Shown here one piece after another: positions 1 through 12,791 of a stretch of DNA of 64,000 bases (positions within the stretch are counted from its first letter, which is position 1; the number at the start of each line of letters is the position of its first letter). A program made the position numbers and the translations under genes. Source of the stretch: Baylisascaris procyonis (lineage: Eukaryota; Nematoda; Chromadorea; Rhabditida; Ascarididae). Location: positions 248,001-312,000 of the forward strand of contig JAZARR010000250.1 in the NCBI GenBank assembly GCA_037389465.1. The letters are read 5' to 3'. The notes beneath the pieces are model-generated. The model was not told the DNA's origin and did not search any database. It saw only the letters and a program-made list of their open reading frames with translations.

Positions 1-3000
1 CCATCTGGGAATATGTTTAGGGCCGCTTGTGGTGCAACGCTAAAAAAAACATCTCTCAATAGTAATTCAACGTTTCTGCAATGGCGGAAAAAAGAGTAGG
101 AAAAAATGATGTGAAATTCTTTGTCCGTTGCATTATTTACCTGCTTAATTACTGTTTTGTTCGAGTACTATTTACTAGTTACTATTACTTAGCCAGTAAC
201 TGTGTCAAACTTAGCTAGTTAAGTTACACTATTTGTACTCTGGATATATCATTTCTTTAGCGCCAAAGCTTTGTGTACCTTAATCTCACCGCATATAAGA
301 GAAAATAAGGTTATCACAACATCCTCCTCAACCGGTTTTTCTTTTTCCCTTTGGATTTTTGCCTTGAAAAAAGTGATTTACTATACGAGCTTCAGATAGC
401 AGTAATTTGACATCGAATCACCTGAATTTTAACCCTTGGGTAATAAGCCCAAATAATTGCAAAAAAAAAGAACGAAGAGTAATTGAAACGGCATTCAATA
501 AACCCTCTTTGTGTGCTTTTTATGGAATGATATTTTTTTATTTCTAAACTAAACCCTTTATGGAATATTTTTATTTTATGCTTAACTCAAACACATGACG
601 GGAAATTTTAATATAAGTACCACACTATACTATATTTAAAGCGTTATGAATAGCACTGCATTTTAACAATAAAATGCTTAAATTATTGTGAAAACAGGAA
701 TTAAAGGATTTCTTCCGGTCGGTAACCGATCGAAGGGATTTCTCAACCGAACGCCGATTGAAATCGAAAGCATTTTAGAAAATTCGGAAATTATCGGCTG
801 AAGACATTCGACATAAACGGGAAACGGATCTCGGTTGTAAGTGGGAAAAAACCAATTAGAGCTGTCTTCCGGATTCCAATAGAAGTTATGTTAGAAGACT
901 ATATATTAGGATATTGGCCACAGGGATAACATGAATTACGTTTGACTAATACATTAGCATTTTATGTAATTTTAATGAGTACACAAAGCTGATAACCTTT
1001 TCACAAAAGTTAGTGTATCTACAACCAAAAACAGTATATGAGCAGAGATGGGTAACGATTTGAGGTTAGCAACTATATCGCAACCCTAGCCGAGTAACTA
1101 AGGAAAGTCCTTACCCGAACAAGAGGTGAGGACCTTCTTTGGGGATACAGAATAAAAGGGAAACCTTGGAAACTCAAGTCGGGAGAAAGTGTGAAGTGAA
1201 GAAGCCATGAATTGTTCAGTCCAGAAATTTGCTCATATGAAGAGTGCCGGGTTTTGATAGTGGCAAATGATCCCAAAATTTGGACATCGCTCAAACAGCA
1301 CACCTTCTCAAACGACTGTAAATGCAATTAAATAACTTTAAACCAATCATTAATGGTTACAGAACAAATACTGAAATAAGGAACGTCCATCCGAGAAAGT
1401 AATTTGGAAACCGAAATGCTTCAGAATGATTTAAAACATTTAAAACATTTCAAAAAAATCAAGAAACGTCCGCCTCGGAATGTTCGAACATCGAACATTG
1501 CAGCATCGTTACTGCACTTCTTCAACATCAAACTGCAGCAATCTTTGCCATACTCGAACTGTTAGATAGTTCATTAGAAAGGAGAGAGCAGGAAAGATCA
1601 TTAATGGCCTTCTAAATTCAATATGAACTTTCAAAAGAAAAAGGTGGTATCACCGAAACGTTTAGACGTGATAGATTCAATAAATCAATGTTGATCGAAT
1701 TTGCGAAGTGTACGAGATCGACAGCACCACATAAATCGAACCAATTCTTCGCTGGGTTACCAAACGTTAGTGTCATGTCATATCTTTAGCAATCTTGAAA
1801 TTTGCAGTTATGTACGTGAAGATGAGTAATACAAGTATTGCTTTCGCTTGGCTATGATTAGAAACAAACAAAAAGCGGACACAAAAAAGGATGCTTTAAG
1901 CGGTGTTTCATCGTTTCATTAATTGAAAGTTGCTTCTTCTTCGTGAGCTGTTCGAAGATGATTCGTCATATACCTGAGTGACGCTTTTTATATGATCTCA
2001 TGAGCGCCAACTCATTACCAGCCAACTCTTCCTTCTGTCATCCTTAACAGTTAAACTTCTGAAAGCTTCCTTAACTCTGGAGTATTCCCCATATTTTGCT
2101 CCTCATTCGTACATCTCCTTCAATAGGGATAAGGTAGTCATACGATTTGATTTTGCCCTTTATCGAATGTTATTATGCGTTGCAAATATTTGCAAACCCT
2201 CCCCAGGTTACCCACCACCATCATCGACATCGCCACTATATCCATCAGTTCACCTGTCTGGGACCTCCCGATATTTTCGTTCTCTTCGAGGACGATCTTC
2301 GAAAGCGAATCGGATCGCGTTAAGATCGTCGATAGATAAAAGAACCCTTGGTCATCTACCACTGTCATTCAATTCTTCTATTGAAATGTCGCATATTTGG
2401 TGACATTAGGCTGTTATTCAGTCCCCACTATATCTCTGCATCCTTCTTGCAGCACTTGAATTACACATTTATGCGTTCCTTCAAAAGTTTACAATTTTTA
2501 TGGGGTCTTTTTGCTTTTACATCGTACTTGCCGATATTAGATTTTCCGACTTTATGATACCTTTATATCTTTTAGTATCTCTTTCATATTTCATATCCAT
2601 TATTTCTTTCTAAATGCCTATCATTTTTTTATTTCAAAGAGTTTATTCGTTATTTTTTGCTTTCTAAGAATAATGAAAACGGTATTATTAAAAGGTTTTA
2701 TAACATCTTCACAAAGACATTCGCTTCATTTTCATCGCTTTGCAAAATTTTGAGGCAAAATTTCTCTCACTTTATTAGTCTGATCGCAAATATTCAAATT
2801 TTCGAACTTGATTTTCCCACTCGCTTTCAAATTCAAATGGAAATTCTCTTTCTTTTCACCGTAAATTTGTCTCATTTTTATATAAACTGAAATGTGGTCA
2901 CTAAGTCAAAGAACATAGTTCGACGATGCTATTATTTAAGTTTATTTTTTTGGAGGACACACAAATATTGATTGTTCGCGAAAGTTTTTTTTTAGCATTT

Positions 3001-4560
3001 TATGATAGTCTCTTAAGTTTTCTGCAAAGAAAAGATATTCGTGAAACGATAGAGATCAACCACCAACGTTAATATTACTAAGGAAAATTGGTAATTTAGT
3101 ACCGGAGTCCTTTTTATGAAAATGTTGTCCCCAATATTCTTTTAGTTTAATAATTTTGGTCGTTGATGGCCTATAGATTATAGCAATTAGTAAATTTTAA
3201 GAGCAACTTTAATCCTGGTACTCGAGTACCTTAATGCTTTCATCCAATAGTTTCGCTTCCATTGATTTCTTATCTAAACGTCAACACTCCATCACGAATG
3301 CCCTCCCCAGAATTCATCAACACACCAGTAACCACCTTCGTCGGACACTTGAAAGGAATTTTTTTTTTTTTGAATCATTGTCGACAAACTTCAAAAATAT
3401 TTAAATTATTTTGGTATAAAATGTTTTATCTTCCTAAAGTGTTCGTTAGTAAAAGACCTAGCTTTCATAAAACAGATGAGCAGTGAGTAAATCCAATTCT
3501 TACCCCTCACCTTTTCTATTATGTTCATTATTTTTTAGACTATCGTCGTAGAATATATCACTTGTCTTTCATATTCGTTCATTAGGTATCATTGTGATAG
3601 TAATTCCTGTTCCGCCTAAACTTCCTGTGGTGTAAAATCCTTATGAATTCTTACGAGTGGAGGAGGGGGAAGGAAATGAGAGCAGCTTGTTGAGGGCTTA
3701 TCTTTATTCATTCTCGGAATTATAATGCTTCGTATTTCAGTGTCTTTAAAGCATAACTTGATAGGATGCACCTTTTCATCATGTCATGGTCCATTTTATC
3801 AACACTTATTTTCAAGATGCCTTTTGCTTTGCATGGTTCATCTCTTATCTTTATTCTTCTCGGTTGTTGTTCCTCCTGGCAGACTGTTTGGTAGGAAATG
3901 GAGATTGGGAGCCAGGGGTAAAGGGAACGGAAGAAGGGTTTCATCAGCGCACTAAATTCAAGCGCACAGGTCAAACATCACCGATATGTCGAAGAATAAA
4001 GCTTCATCAATTGTCAACATTTCGATCGTCTATGTGCACAAATCAACCATTCATTGGTGAAGCGTACAAATCTGTGAGATGTAACAAAAGCAAGACAACT
4101 TTTCTATGATTATAGAAACGTACTGACAAAAAACCCATCCTCCTGGTTCCTTTCTTCACTCATATTACATCAGTTAAACAAAGAGGAACCAATTTTTAAG
4201 ACTTGAACACCCCAAATATGGCAGCTGTGTCCTATATATACAGAGTGCAGGTAATTTCCAATTATTAAATATGACATAATTGCAAATCTTTTTAGATTCT
4301 TTCTACAATACCTTCGTTAATTCATCACTGCTTTCTTCTGATCGGTGAAATTCCACAACGGATGTCGAATCATCGAAGCGTTGATACGGATTGTTGCTTT
4401 GCAAGTAGAGAGCACACATCAAACTACATAGATCAACCGACCCGATGCCTCAAGTGTAACTAACATGCTGACGTCTAGCACTTATCAAGCAGCATGTGTG
4501 TGTGTGTTCGCCGCTCGGTGTTGTGTTTGCGTTGTTTTGAACACACTGCATTGGCCATCC
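1..4560. other. no supported gene
   Basis: This stretch is AT-rich and I see no run of exons with matching phases. A richer patch at 2167-2370 is open on both strands, but I could not connect it to other exons. The 715-860 part is rich in CCGAT/ATCGG-like short inverted motifs that may be remnants of an old repeat. Nothing here is strong enough to call. Confidence 0.5.
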
Positions 4561-4563
4561 ACG

Positions 4564-4575
4564 CAATCTCAACAG
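4564..4575 (+). promoter_or_regulatory. possible trans-splice acceptor of the helical-repeat gene
   Basis: The sequence CAATCTCAACAG ends six bases upstream of the ATG at 4581, and no exon that could feed it is visible upstream. In nematodes an unpaired acceptor just before a start codon usually receives a spliced leader. This also supports the choice of the 4581 ATG over the longer open frame beginning near 4494. That a leader is added here is inferred. Confidence 0.35.
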
Positions 4576-4580
4576 TGGTT

Positions 4581-7500
4581 ATGCCGAAGCGAAGCACCTT
4601 CCTTATTTTATATCTGCTAACGGCGTCCGTCATATATGCTATCGATCTCGTTGGTTTATCCTTTTCTTTTATTGATCGCTCTTATCTTTTCTAAGTTATA
4701 GTTGTATTTCTCACAGAGTTGTGAGATATATGAAATCCGCAAAAAGGCGATAAGAGTTTAGCCAATTCGATCGACTAACCAATTTGCATCTTTCAATGTG
4801 ACCAATCGATTGCGTAGTGCAAATTTTTAGTGAAAAAAATCTGCTTTATGCCTGAATGAGATTGGCAATAGATGATAATTGCATATGCACTTGTTTCGTA
4901 AATGCAACCAAAATAAAATAATTGCCTTTCATCGTTAGAAGCCCTGATGGGCAGGAATAGAATCGGGTACATAGCGCCGTAGTATAGTGAAGATTAAACT
5001 CACCAAATGTTGTTGTTGCTTGCCAAGTGGGAAATGCGAACAGGCAGACATGCCAACGTGTAGATCTGACGTCGCAAAACATGCTTTTTAGAAAAACTAA
5101 GTGAGGGATTTTCATAATTTGCTGTGCAGATTTCTATGAAAACGCATTATATGACGATGTCGTGCCTATGCGTTTGTCTATGTGTCTGTCTGTATCGTTC
5201 GCATTGCATTTCATCAAGTCACTTATGAATTGTCCACACCTAAATGCATCATGAAATTGTAGAATTTGGGGAAATTTCCTTGATTCATTCTGTGTTTCTA
5301 CATTTAATCAGTTTCGCAGAAGTAATATATTAAAGGTATATGGAAGGATTTTTTTGAATAATATTTCACAATTCATTGAAGCATTACATCATAATTTAGG
5401 AATGAAAGAATGAAATCGTCTTTATTTGAATGATAAAGGAAGCGACATGCACCTTAAATCATCTGTCTGTGCTGACAGCTAGGTGACAACAATAGTGAGA
5501 TAATTAACTGCTAAAATCACTCAAGAAGGAAATGGTATGAGGGAACATTTATACATTTGGAAAAATGATTCACTTGACAGACCAGAAAGCGACGTGCCTT
5601 CCTGTTTGCGTGCTTTTTAGAAGACTATAGCTAAATACGGAACAGAATCAGAACATTTAACCAGCAAAATGGGGAGAAGTAAGACCATAACTGTTCGCGT
5701 GACCAAGACTTTAGCCTCATCATGGATGCGAGAACAAGGCAGCCTACCTGAAAAAAAAAAAGAGGACCAGCCGATTAAACAAAGCCGTGCTAGTCGCCAA
5801 GCTGAAATCACGGTCACTTGCACAGCCCCAGTGAATCATTCAGCTATGTCTTTCAAGCTGACTGGTTGCGCTTTTACTCGAAGCATGACCTGGTGAAATT
5901 ACCGCATGCCCGGCAAAGTTGGAGCCGAAGTAATGCACACGACCTCAGCCTATGTCTTCAGTCTCAGGTGATTGTGAGTGATTGTTTAAGTAATTAAATA
6001 GATTGAAGGTCGGGTCGAGGAAGATGCAAGAGAAACGAAGGCAAAATTTGGTTGTTTTAGGTTGAAAAGATTGTAGAGGTGTTGAATCTATGTGTAAAAC
6101 TTTCTCTAAATCATCGTAAATTGCATACCAATAGAATGCAACGAGCTAAGTAAGTGTGTTGTTTGTTTGACAAGTGTTGGCAAAGTGCAAATAGCAGGGA
6201 ACTAATATTGTAATTTTTAGGGTGATTCGGTTGGGAAGGTTTTCGACGATGCGAGAGGAGCAGTTTGCCGTCAAAGTAAGTGGATATTTCAAATATTATG
6301 TGGCGTTTTTTTAGAACCCTAAACAATAACTTTGAAATTTATCGTTTTATTGCCAGACACCATAATGGGAGATGAGAGGGGGAGGAGCAAAGAGGGAGTT
6401 AGGTCTGGTAAGTAAGTATGTTTAACTTAGCCTTGCAGATACGCAGATTTCGACGAGGTTTACGGATTTATGAATTCAACTGACGCTTAACTGAAATTAT
6501 TATGATGCATCAAATGTGTAGAGCATCTTCTTTATCGAACAAATCAACTTTCAAAACATTTTTTAAAATGTAAAAATATAAAATAAGCATGACGTCATTA
6601 AATATGAAGTGGTCTGTATTTCATTAAAAAGACTCTATAATGATGCAATTATATAAGAAAAAATACGCAATTTCATAGTTCTTATTTAATGATTTGATGT
6701 CATATTATTGACTTAGATAGCGAACTTTTACTAAGGAATACCCTGTTCATTTTTCGCCGAGTCAATCTTCCTAAAAAATATTTATGTTTGATTCTTTCAT
6801 AGTAATTTCTGCGTGTTTTTCTCTTCGAACTTCCTGTTCCGTTTATCATCAGTGTTAGTTGGTCACATTTCCGCCTGTGATGAATTGTTGAATTAGAGAT
6901 ATCCGATTGACTACGATGTTGTTGTTTTTATAGGTTCCTCATTTAAAACTCCTCAATAAGATACACCTGGGCCTTTAAACATCTGAATCTTCCGATCGTA
7001 TTATGAATCCCTCTTTATAGGCTTTAGATTGTTTGCATATTATATGTGGGCTCCTTATTATTTTGCATGTCGTTGTAAAAATTTCAGCTGATGGTACAAT
7101 AGTTGACATTGAGGCGTGTCGCGAATACAGAGCACGTGGTAAGTATTTACTTTTCTTATCGTTGGAGTAATAGCATTGCTATGAATGTCTCTATGGAGAT
7201 AACTGCACAAAAATTATTTAAACGAGTGGAGTAGAAAGGCCAATGGGGGAAACCAATTTTTGGGGGGATTGTTGAAAAAAGGATTTTGAGAACTCGGTTC
7301 TTCAATTATGGCAACGTGCCCAACCTGTAAATAGGCGGAATGCTTTTACCGTTTCAGTTTAATGCCTCAACGCTTCCTCTCATGCACCTTCTAAATCTCT
7401 AGGAATAAAGTCTTTGACCAACAAGGTGAAAGTACTTGAAATAGAAGGTAAATGAGCTATGATAAATCAATTGAGAAGAGATGTTAGAGGCATAAAACTG

Positions 7501-10500
7501 AACAGATCGTCGGAGTGAAGGAAACCGTCAGAAAAATTGTAGGATATCAAAAATGGAACAACGTACTGGTGACAGATGAAACGAGTCTAAGCAGATTGGA
7601 TATACTGCATTGGTTTGGGTCCTGAACGCTAAGGGGAAGAGCTGTGATTCGTATCCGAGAATGGTTGTGATGCTTCATTTCCAGGATGTGTTTAGTGGAT
7701 ATGCGAAAGCAATATCCTATTTTAGGTTATATTCTTCAAACTTATCTGTTAGCGAGATGAATACCTGCAACCGTTTTTGTACTTTTATAAGGAGATTGGT
7801 ATCATTGCTACCATAGGAAAGGATTGTTGAGTTATTCGCAACTTTCGATAACCCTCTAGAAATTGTTCTGCTTGATGTCGTCTTTCTTGCAATTGCTTGA
7901 GATAGAGAAAAATATACGCATATTACATGATTAATTTCAACGCAGTAGATTGCATTCACATCCGTTTTTTAAGTACTCATTCCCAAAAAATAATCCAAAG
8001 GAAGTCCAACCAGAAAAAACTTTTTTGGGGCAGGGAGGGGGAGGTGGGAATCCATTTGGCGTTGTGGTCCTATATCATCTTTTCTATCTAACCCGTGTAT
8101 CTCTGCATATTTGTGTAAAATTTCAAGGCAATGTTGCTGTTTCATCTTCCATCTTCCCATTTTGGCTACTCCTTATGGTTCTATTTCAGCTAATCAAGCA
8201 CAAGAAGGTGATGAAGATGTCAAGAACGATGAACACTCTTCGCAATCAGGTAAGAACAATTATTTTATATGAATTTTTGCTTCGTCAAATGTTTCAAAAA
8301 ATACAAACTGAAATTGATATAAAACTAACTCAACTCTAAACAATGAATTCAGCGGTTACTGCATTTTTTTGAGGGGTAATGCTAATACTTTCAAATAATA
8401 TTCACGTTCTTATAGATATTGCCAAGTAGTCGATAAGGGATCATGTTGGTAATCAAGTTGTTGCTTCTCTTTATTTGTACCAGTTGAAGAGAAGATTTTT
8501 GAGTCGACATATCGCAAGCTTTTAGGTGAACATAATAGTGCGTCGGAAATGTATCGTATCGCAATGGAACAACTTCAGTTAGCAGCTAAACAGGCAAGCA
8601 ATGCCGCTGCCTACTTCCTCTCCAGTGGACAGGAATACGGTAAGGAGATGGTTACTGTCATTCATCTCCGTCTATCTACGATTGGGGTGTTGTTTATGGA
8701 GGGCAAACGAGATAAACAACTACCGGTCTCGTCCGGTGGAAACTGAGGAAACAAAGGGCCAAGTATACGGTTATAACGACTACTTAGAAAATGTTCTGTT
8801 AGAAAAGCAGCTATTTTTAGCAATAAGAATATAGGAAAGTTTGTTTGTCATATTCCAACATCATAAAATATATTCAGCATTGTCATCCGATAAGCACCGT
8901 GCACTAAAATAATCTTTAAATATATGTCGTGCCTTCGATACATGGTTCTCTTATATAAACCGACACTTGTTTTTTTATATTAAAATAATATAAATTCTGA
9001 TTATTTAATTGCTAAGAAGAAACGCTTTCAGCACAGGAAACACAACAAGGAGCATATGAAATCTACAAAATTGCGAAGAGTAAATTGCAATCAGCCGCCG
9101 AACAAGCTTATGACGCAGCTGGCAAACTTATAGAAAATGGCCAATCATATGGTCTGCTTTTTAAATATTGCATTCTGTTCACTTCGAAAAATTTTTTTAG
9201 GATGATAATGCCAGATTATTCAATGACCTCGGAAGAAAGATGCATTTAGCATAAATGGATTGTCACTAGAAATTTTCATTTTGTATTTCGTTTTAGGTGA
9301 GCAAAAAAAAATTCAACTCCACGCGGCTCCAAGCTCCTACTTGGTTTCGGATTAATTTAAAAAATTTTGGTGGAAAGATATGAAGGTTTTATTGTTTAAT
9401 GCATATAGAGAACGTTTGCAATTTTGTGCGTTGTCATATTGCTTTCAAAAAATTCAATTATGAACTCAGCTTTTATCATCTCAGAACGAAGCCCTTAAGT
9501 CACCAACAGGATACAACTGTAAAAATATGTAAAATTTTTGAAAGCAACGCTTAAAGACTATTATACAGTACTATTGAAGTTCTCATATATGTGTTCAAAT
9601 ATGAAAAATACGAATTCCCATTATTCCAGGTGATACTTCCAAATTTAGAAAAATTTTGAAGCAGCATTCATTTTGTCGGATTCGTCATCGAAAGTGAGTG
9701 ACCAATTCTTATTCTAAATCAAACGTTTAGCAGAAAGATTATAACATTTTCATGCGTTCAGGTTGGGTGCATTTCAAGTGTCAAATGCGTTCCCTTCATC
9801 ATCCCCTTAATCGACAAAGCGAATTCATCTGAGTGCAAATTTTTTATTCGGCAGCTTAAGTTTGTCAAGATTTTGTAAATGATTTCATTAGCAAAATATT
9901 TTGTATGTTAATAAACTGCGAAATGTTTTACGTTGCTAAACGAGTCGTTGAATAGGAATATGGTCATATCAATATCAATTCTATTTTAGTAGAAGAAGCT
10001 CGCCGCAGATCAGCCGATGTATACAATGAAGCGTTAGCACGATTGAACTCTGCAGCCGAGGAGGCAAAAGTAATTGCCGAAGAGGTTTTTGAAGGTCGAG
10101 AAGGTTGGTGTTTATTTGTGAAGGTTATTCGTTAATGTGCAAAGCGGTTGGATAACATCTTGCTTCGATACCTCTTATGATGCACTTTTTCGTTGAATAA
10201 GAAGACAAGCATCCCAGGAGGTATCATAGGCAGGATGTTGTCTCACTGCTTGTCTTCGTTGAGTGAACTCATCATCGATAAACGATGTGAGAATATCGAA
10301 CAATGTTTTGTTAATTCGTTTATCACTTTATCACCTTATCACCTTAGATCACTACAACGGTCAGTTGAACCGATCGATCATCGAATGTGTCGGTGATAAG
10401 AGATGGCTATTTCAACTGGAAGGGACGATAAGCAAATGAAAATGGTTAGAAAAATGGGAATAAAAAGTTGCATTTAGATGGGACAGGCTATCTGCATGGT

Positions 10501-12142
10501 AGCGTATAGTTTAGTCCATTGTATTATTCGTTGTATTCTTATGCAACTAAACAAGTTTTTCAATGAAGTTGAAACGTGTTTAGTAGATAAATAATAGTAC
10601 ATTTGTCGATCACAGCAATAAATTCTTCAAATGGAACTGCTGAAGTGGTCCGATACTGTGCATGAATCGATGTTTAGCATAGCCATAAATATTTTAGCTG
10701 CAGACAATGGGCCATGGGAAATTCATGATCAGCTGCAGGACGCCTATGAGCGTGTCACCGATGCGGCTGCTAAAGGACTTGAGAAAGCCTACGAGACATT
10801 CACCGAACTCGGAAAAGAGGCATTTCAAGCCGTCACTGACCGTCGTCCAGGTTTTTCTCATTCTAAACTTTCTTCCTTAGAAAACTTGCTGAGAAACCTA
10901 ATCTTTTGCAAAGTACAAGCGTTCTTTCTTCGTTTTTGGTTTTCTGCTTCATACTGGTGGTCGGTTGAAAGCAAACATTCGGTCGCACAGTCGAAGAGCA
11001 ATTTTCTATCCATCCTACCTGCAGTGGTGTTGCTCTCCTAGAAGTTCTAGAATTTGGCAATGTCATTGCGAGAGGCTAAAAATTTTATGTGAGGCGCATA
11101 GAGAGAATAAACGAACGTCAATCTTAAAAAGTAACATTATGAAGTGTCGTGTTGCCATTTTATATAAAAACTGAAACTTTAGTAATTGTTATTACAGGTG
11201 CGCGAAGCGGCAAAATGTTTGATTCGGATGTAAACGATATAAATAACGGAAATAATGCTCCAGGTAATAGTCTTTTATTTTTTGCTATGTTAATACATAT
11301 GAGTTACAATTGATGATCGGATGCAATGTAGTCGACAAATGTTTCGACCGATATTGGACACTTATTTAATCCTTATTTATTCGAAATTAATGTGCACATT
11401 GCATTACGTATTCGTTTGCTCATAAACATGTTATAAAACTTGGAACCTATCGTAAAGAAATGGAGGCAATTCGGATGGGAAGGGTGAATGGCACATAAGT
11501 AATTGTCTTCATTGCACATACAAATTGAATTTTTTTGCTCATAGCCATAAGTAACTGGTATAATCAAATAACATGGAAATGAGTTTGTGCGAATGCTGTT
11601 TGCCACATTCATCGAGCATATCCTCCAGGATGTTTTCGTTTAACTTTTATTATGGATTCATGTAAGTTTTGTTTGGTAAAAGCCTAGGAATAAGTATATG
11701 AGAACCTCATTGTTGTGTCCATTGGGATTGATGAATGTAAGCTTGACTAGTTTGAGAGGAAAACATGGCCATTACGTGGTTAAAGGATTTATAGTGAGAT
11801 ATAGAATAAGGCGCGTAGCATATCCTCTTTGGTCTTTATGATATTATTTGATCTTTGACCTCTATCGGTGAACTAACACATAAGCTTGGCAAGTTGTGTC
11901 GGTGGCTGACGTTGACACATTTTGAGCGATATTTTTGAGGTAATGGCCGACGTCAAGCATCGGAACAAGCATTGGATGAAACGCTTACTCCAGTTGAAGG
12001 GTCAAAACAAGGACAAGTTGGCAATGAGGAGCGGCTGAGAATGCATTCATTTCCAGCCGCTCCTGGCGGAAATAAAAAGCAACAAACAGTTGGCATCCGG
12101 AAAATGGCGGAAATAGGTGGCGAGCCTGTCTATAGTAATTGA
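4581..12142 (+). CDS. secreted alanine-rich helical-repeat protein, unknown function
   Basis: I do not recognise this family. Proposed exons: 4581-4649, 6221-6275, 6357-6407, 7088-7138, 8190-8249, 8484-8639, 9032-9151, 9990-10103, 10698-10850, 11198-11263 and 11940-12142 (stop TGA 12140-12142). They total 1098 bases, giving 365 residues. Every intron after the second exon is phase 1, so the internal exons could be duplicated or skipped without breaking the frame. Residues 1-20 look like a signal peptide (MPKRSTFLILYLLTASVIYA). Residues about 30-95 are short polar acidic exons. Residues about 96-276 hold four alanine-rich helical modules with the pattern YxxAxxxLxxAAxxAxxAA. The tail (299-365) is polar and ends in PVYSN. 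The first exon is joined to the second over a 1.6 kb intron with a weak donor (GTTGGT), so the N-terminus is less certain than the rest. The donor after 9151 (GTCTGC) is also poor, although the phase fits. A structural or surface/secreted role is only a guess. Confidence 0.6.
8484..10850 (+). repeat. four exon-encoded alanine-rich helical modules
   Basis: Exons 8484-8639, 9032-9151, 9990-10103 and 10698-10850 each encode one 35-40 residue module. Examples are MYRIAMEQLQLAAKQASNAA, IYKIAKSKLQSAAEQAYDAA and VYNEALARLNSAAEEAKVIA. The fourth (AYERVTDAAAKGLEKAYETF) is more diverged. Each module sits in its own phase 1-1 exon, which indicates growth by exon duplication. The spacing of alanines and large residues predicts amphipathic helices. 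The resemblance to LEA-like or other low-complexity helical proteins is compositional only. Confidence 0.6.
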
Positions 12143-12526
12143 AAAGATGCGCCAAGGAGAATGGTAGGTCATTGCTTTTTTTTATATTTCGGCTTATAGG
12201 CTAATCTGTTGTGCAAGTATTAACGATCGAGCCAAGCAGGGAGGTGTTCTGTGCAGTAGAGTACGAGGTTTAAACCTTTTCTGAGCAGGAATTAAAGATT
12301 GTTGTTGGTTAATTTTTTGGTTGGTCGGATGACTTCAGCCACATTCACCAGTTTTTATCACGATCGCGGTAAATATCTCAGACTTGGTGAAAATTGTTGT
12401 AATGCCACACCATTAGTGGCTATTTCGATAATCATTCACAGCGATTTTTTTCACGCCGAAGTGACCTTTTTATTCTCTTTCTTGTGTTTATTATTTAAGC
12501 GTAGAATTTAATTTCTGCTTAGATTT

Positions 12527-12532
12527 AATAAA
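12527..12532 (+). terminator. candidate polyadenylation signal
   Basis: This is the first plain AATAAA I noticed downstream of the stop codon at 12142, about 385 bases away. It could end the helical-repeat transcript, though the distance is long for a nematode 3' UTR. Confidence 0.25.
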
Positions 12533-12791
12533 AAATTTCTCAAAATATATGCTCAATAATTCGTTGCTTTAAGGACCCGAATTATGAAGTCATGTTATCG
12601 TTGATGCGCCGTTTTAACGACCTGTGAATATACGTAACCATGGCCATTTTTAGCCTCTATTTTATTTTTCAATTTTATTCACCTCGTTGATTAATTTATT
12701 GTGAAACTTGCATGTTGGAAATTGAGCTGAATTCAGTGATGGGTTCCGTTCCATATTCCATCGTCTTTATCAATCTAAGATATTTATATTT

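Noticed and set aside
2138..2368. Minus-strand open frame of 76 codons with protein-like composition (VDDQGFFYLSTILTRSDSLS)
   Set aside because: No matching upstream or downstream exon, no recognisable family, and the plus strand is equally open; kept out of the gene list.
5669..5896. Plus-strand open frame of 75 codons in the first intron of the helical-repeat gene, open also on the minus strand
   Set aside because: No splice sites of fitting phase and no similarity to the helical modules.
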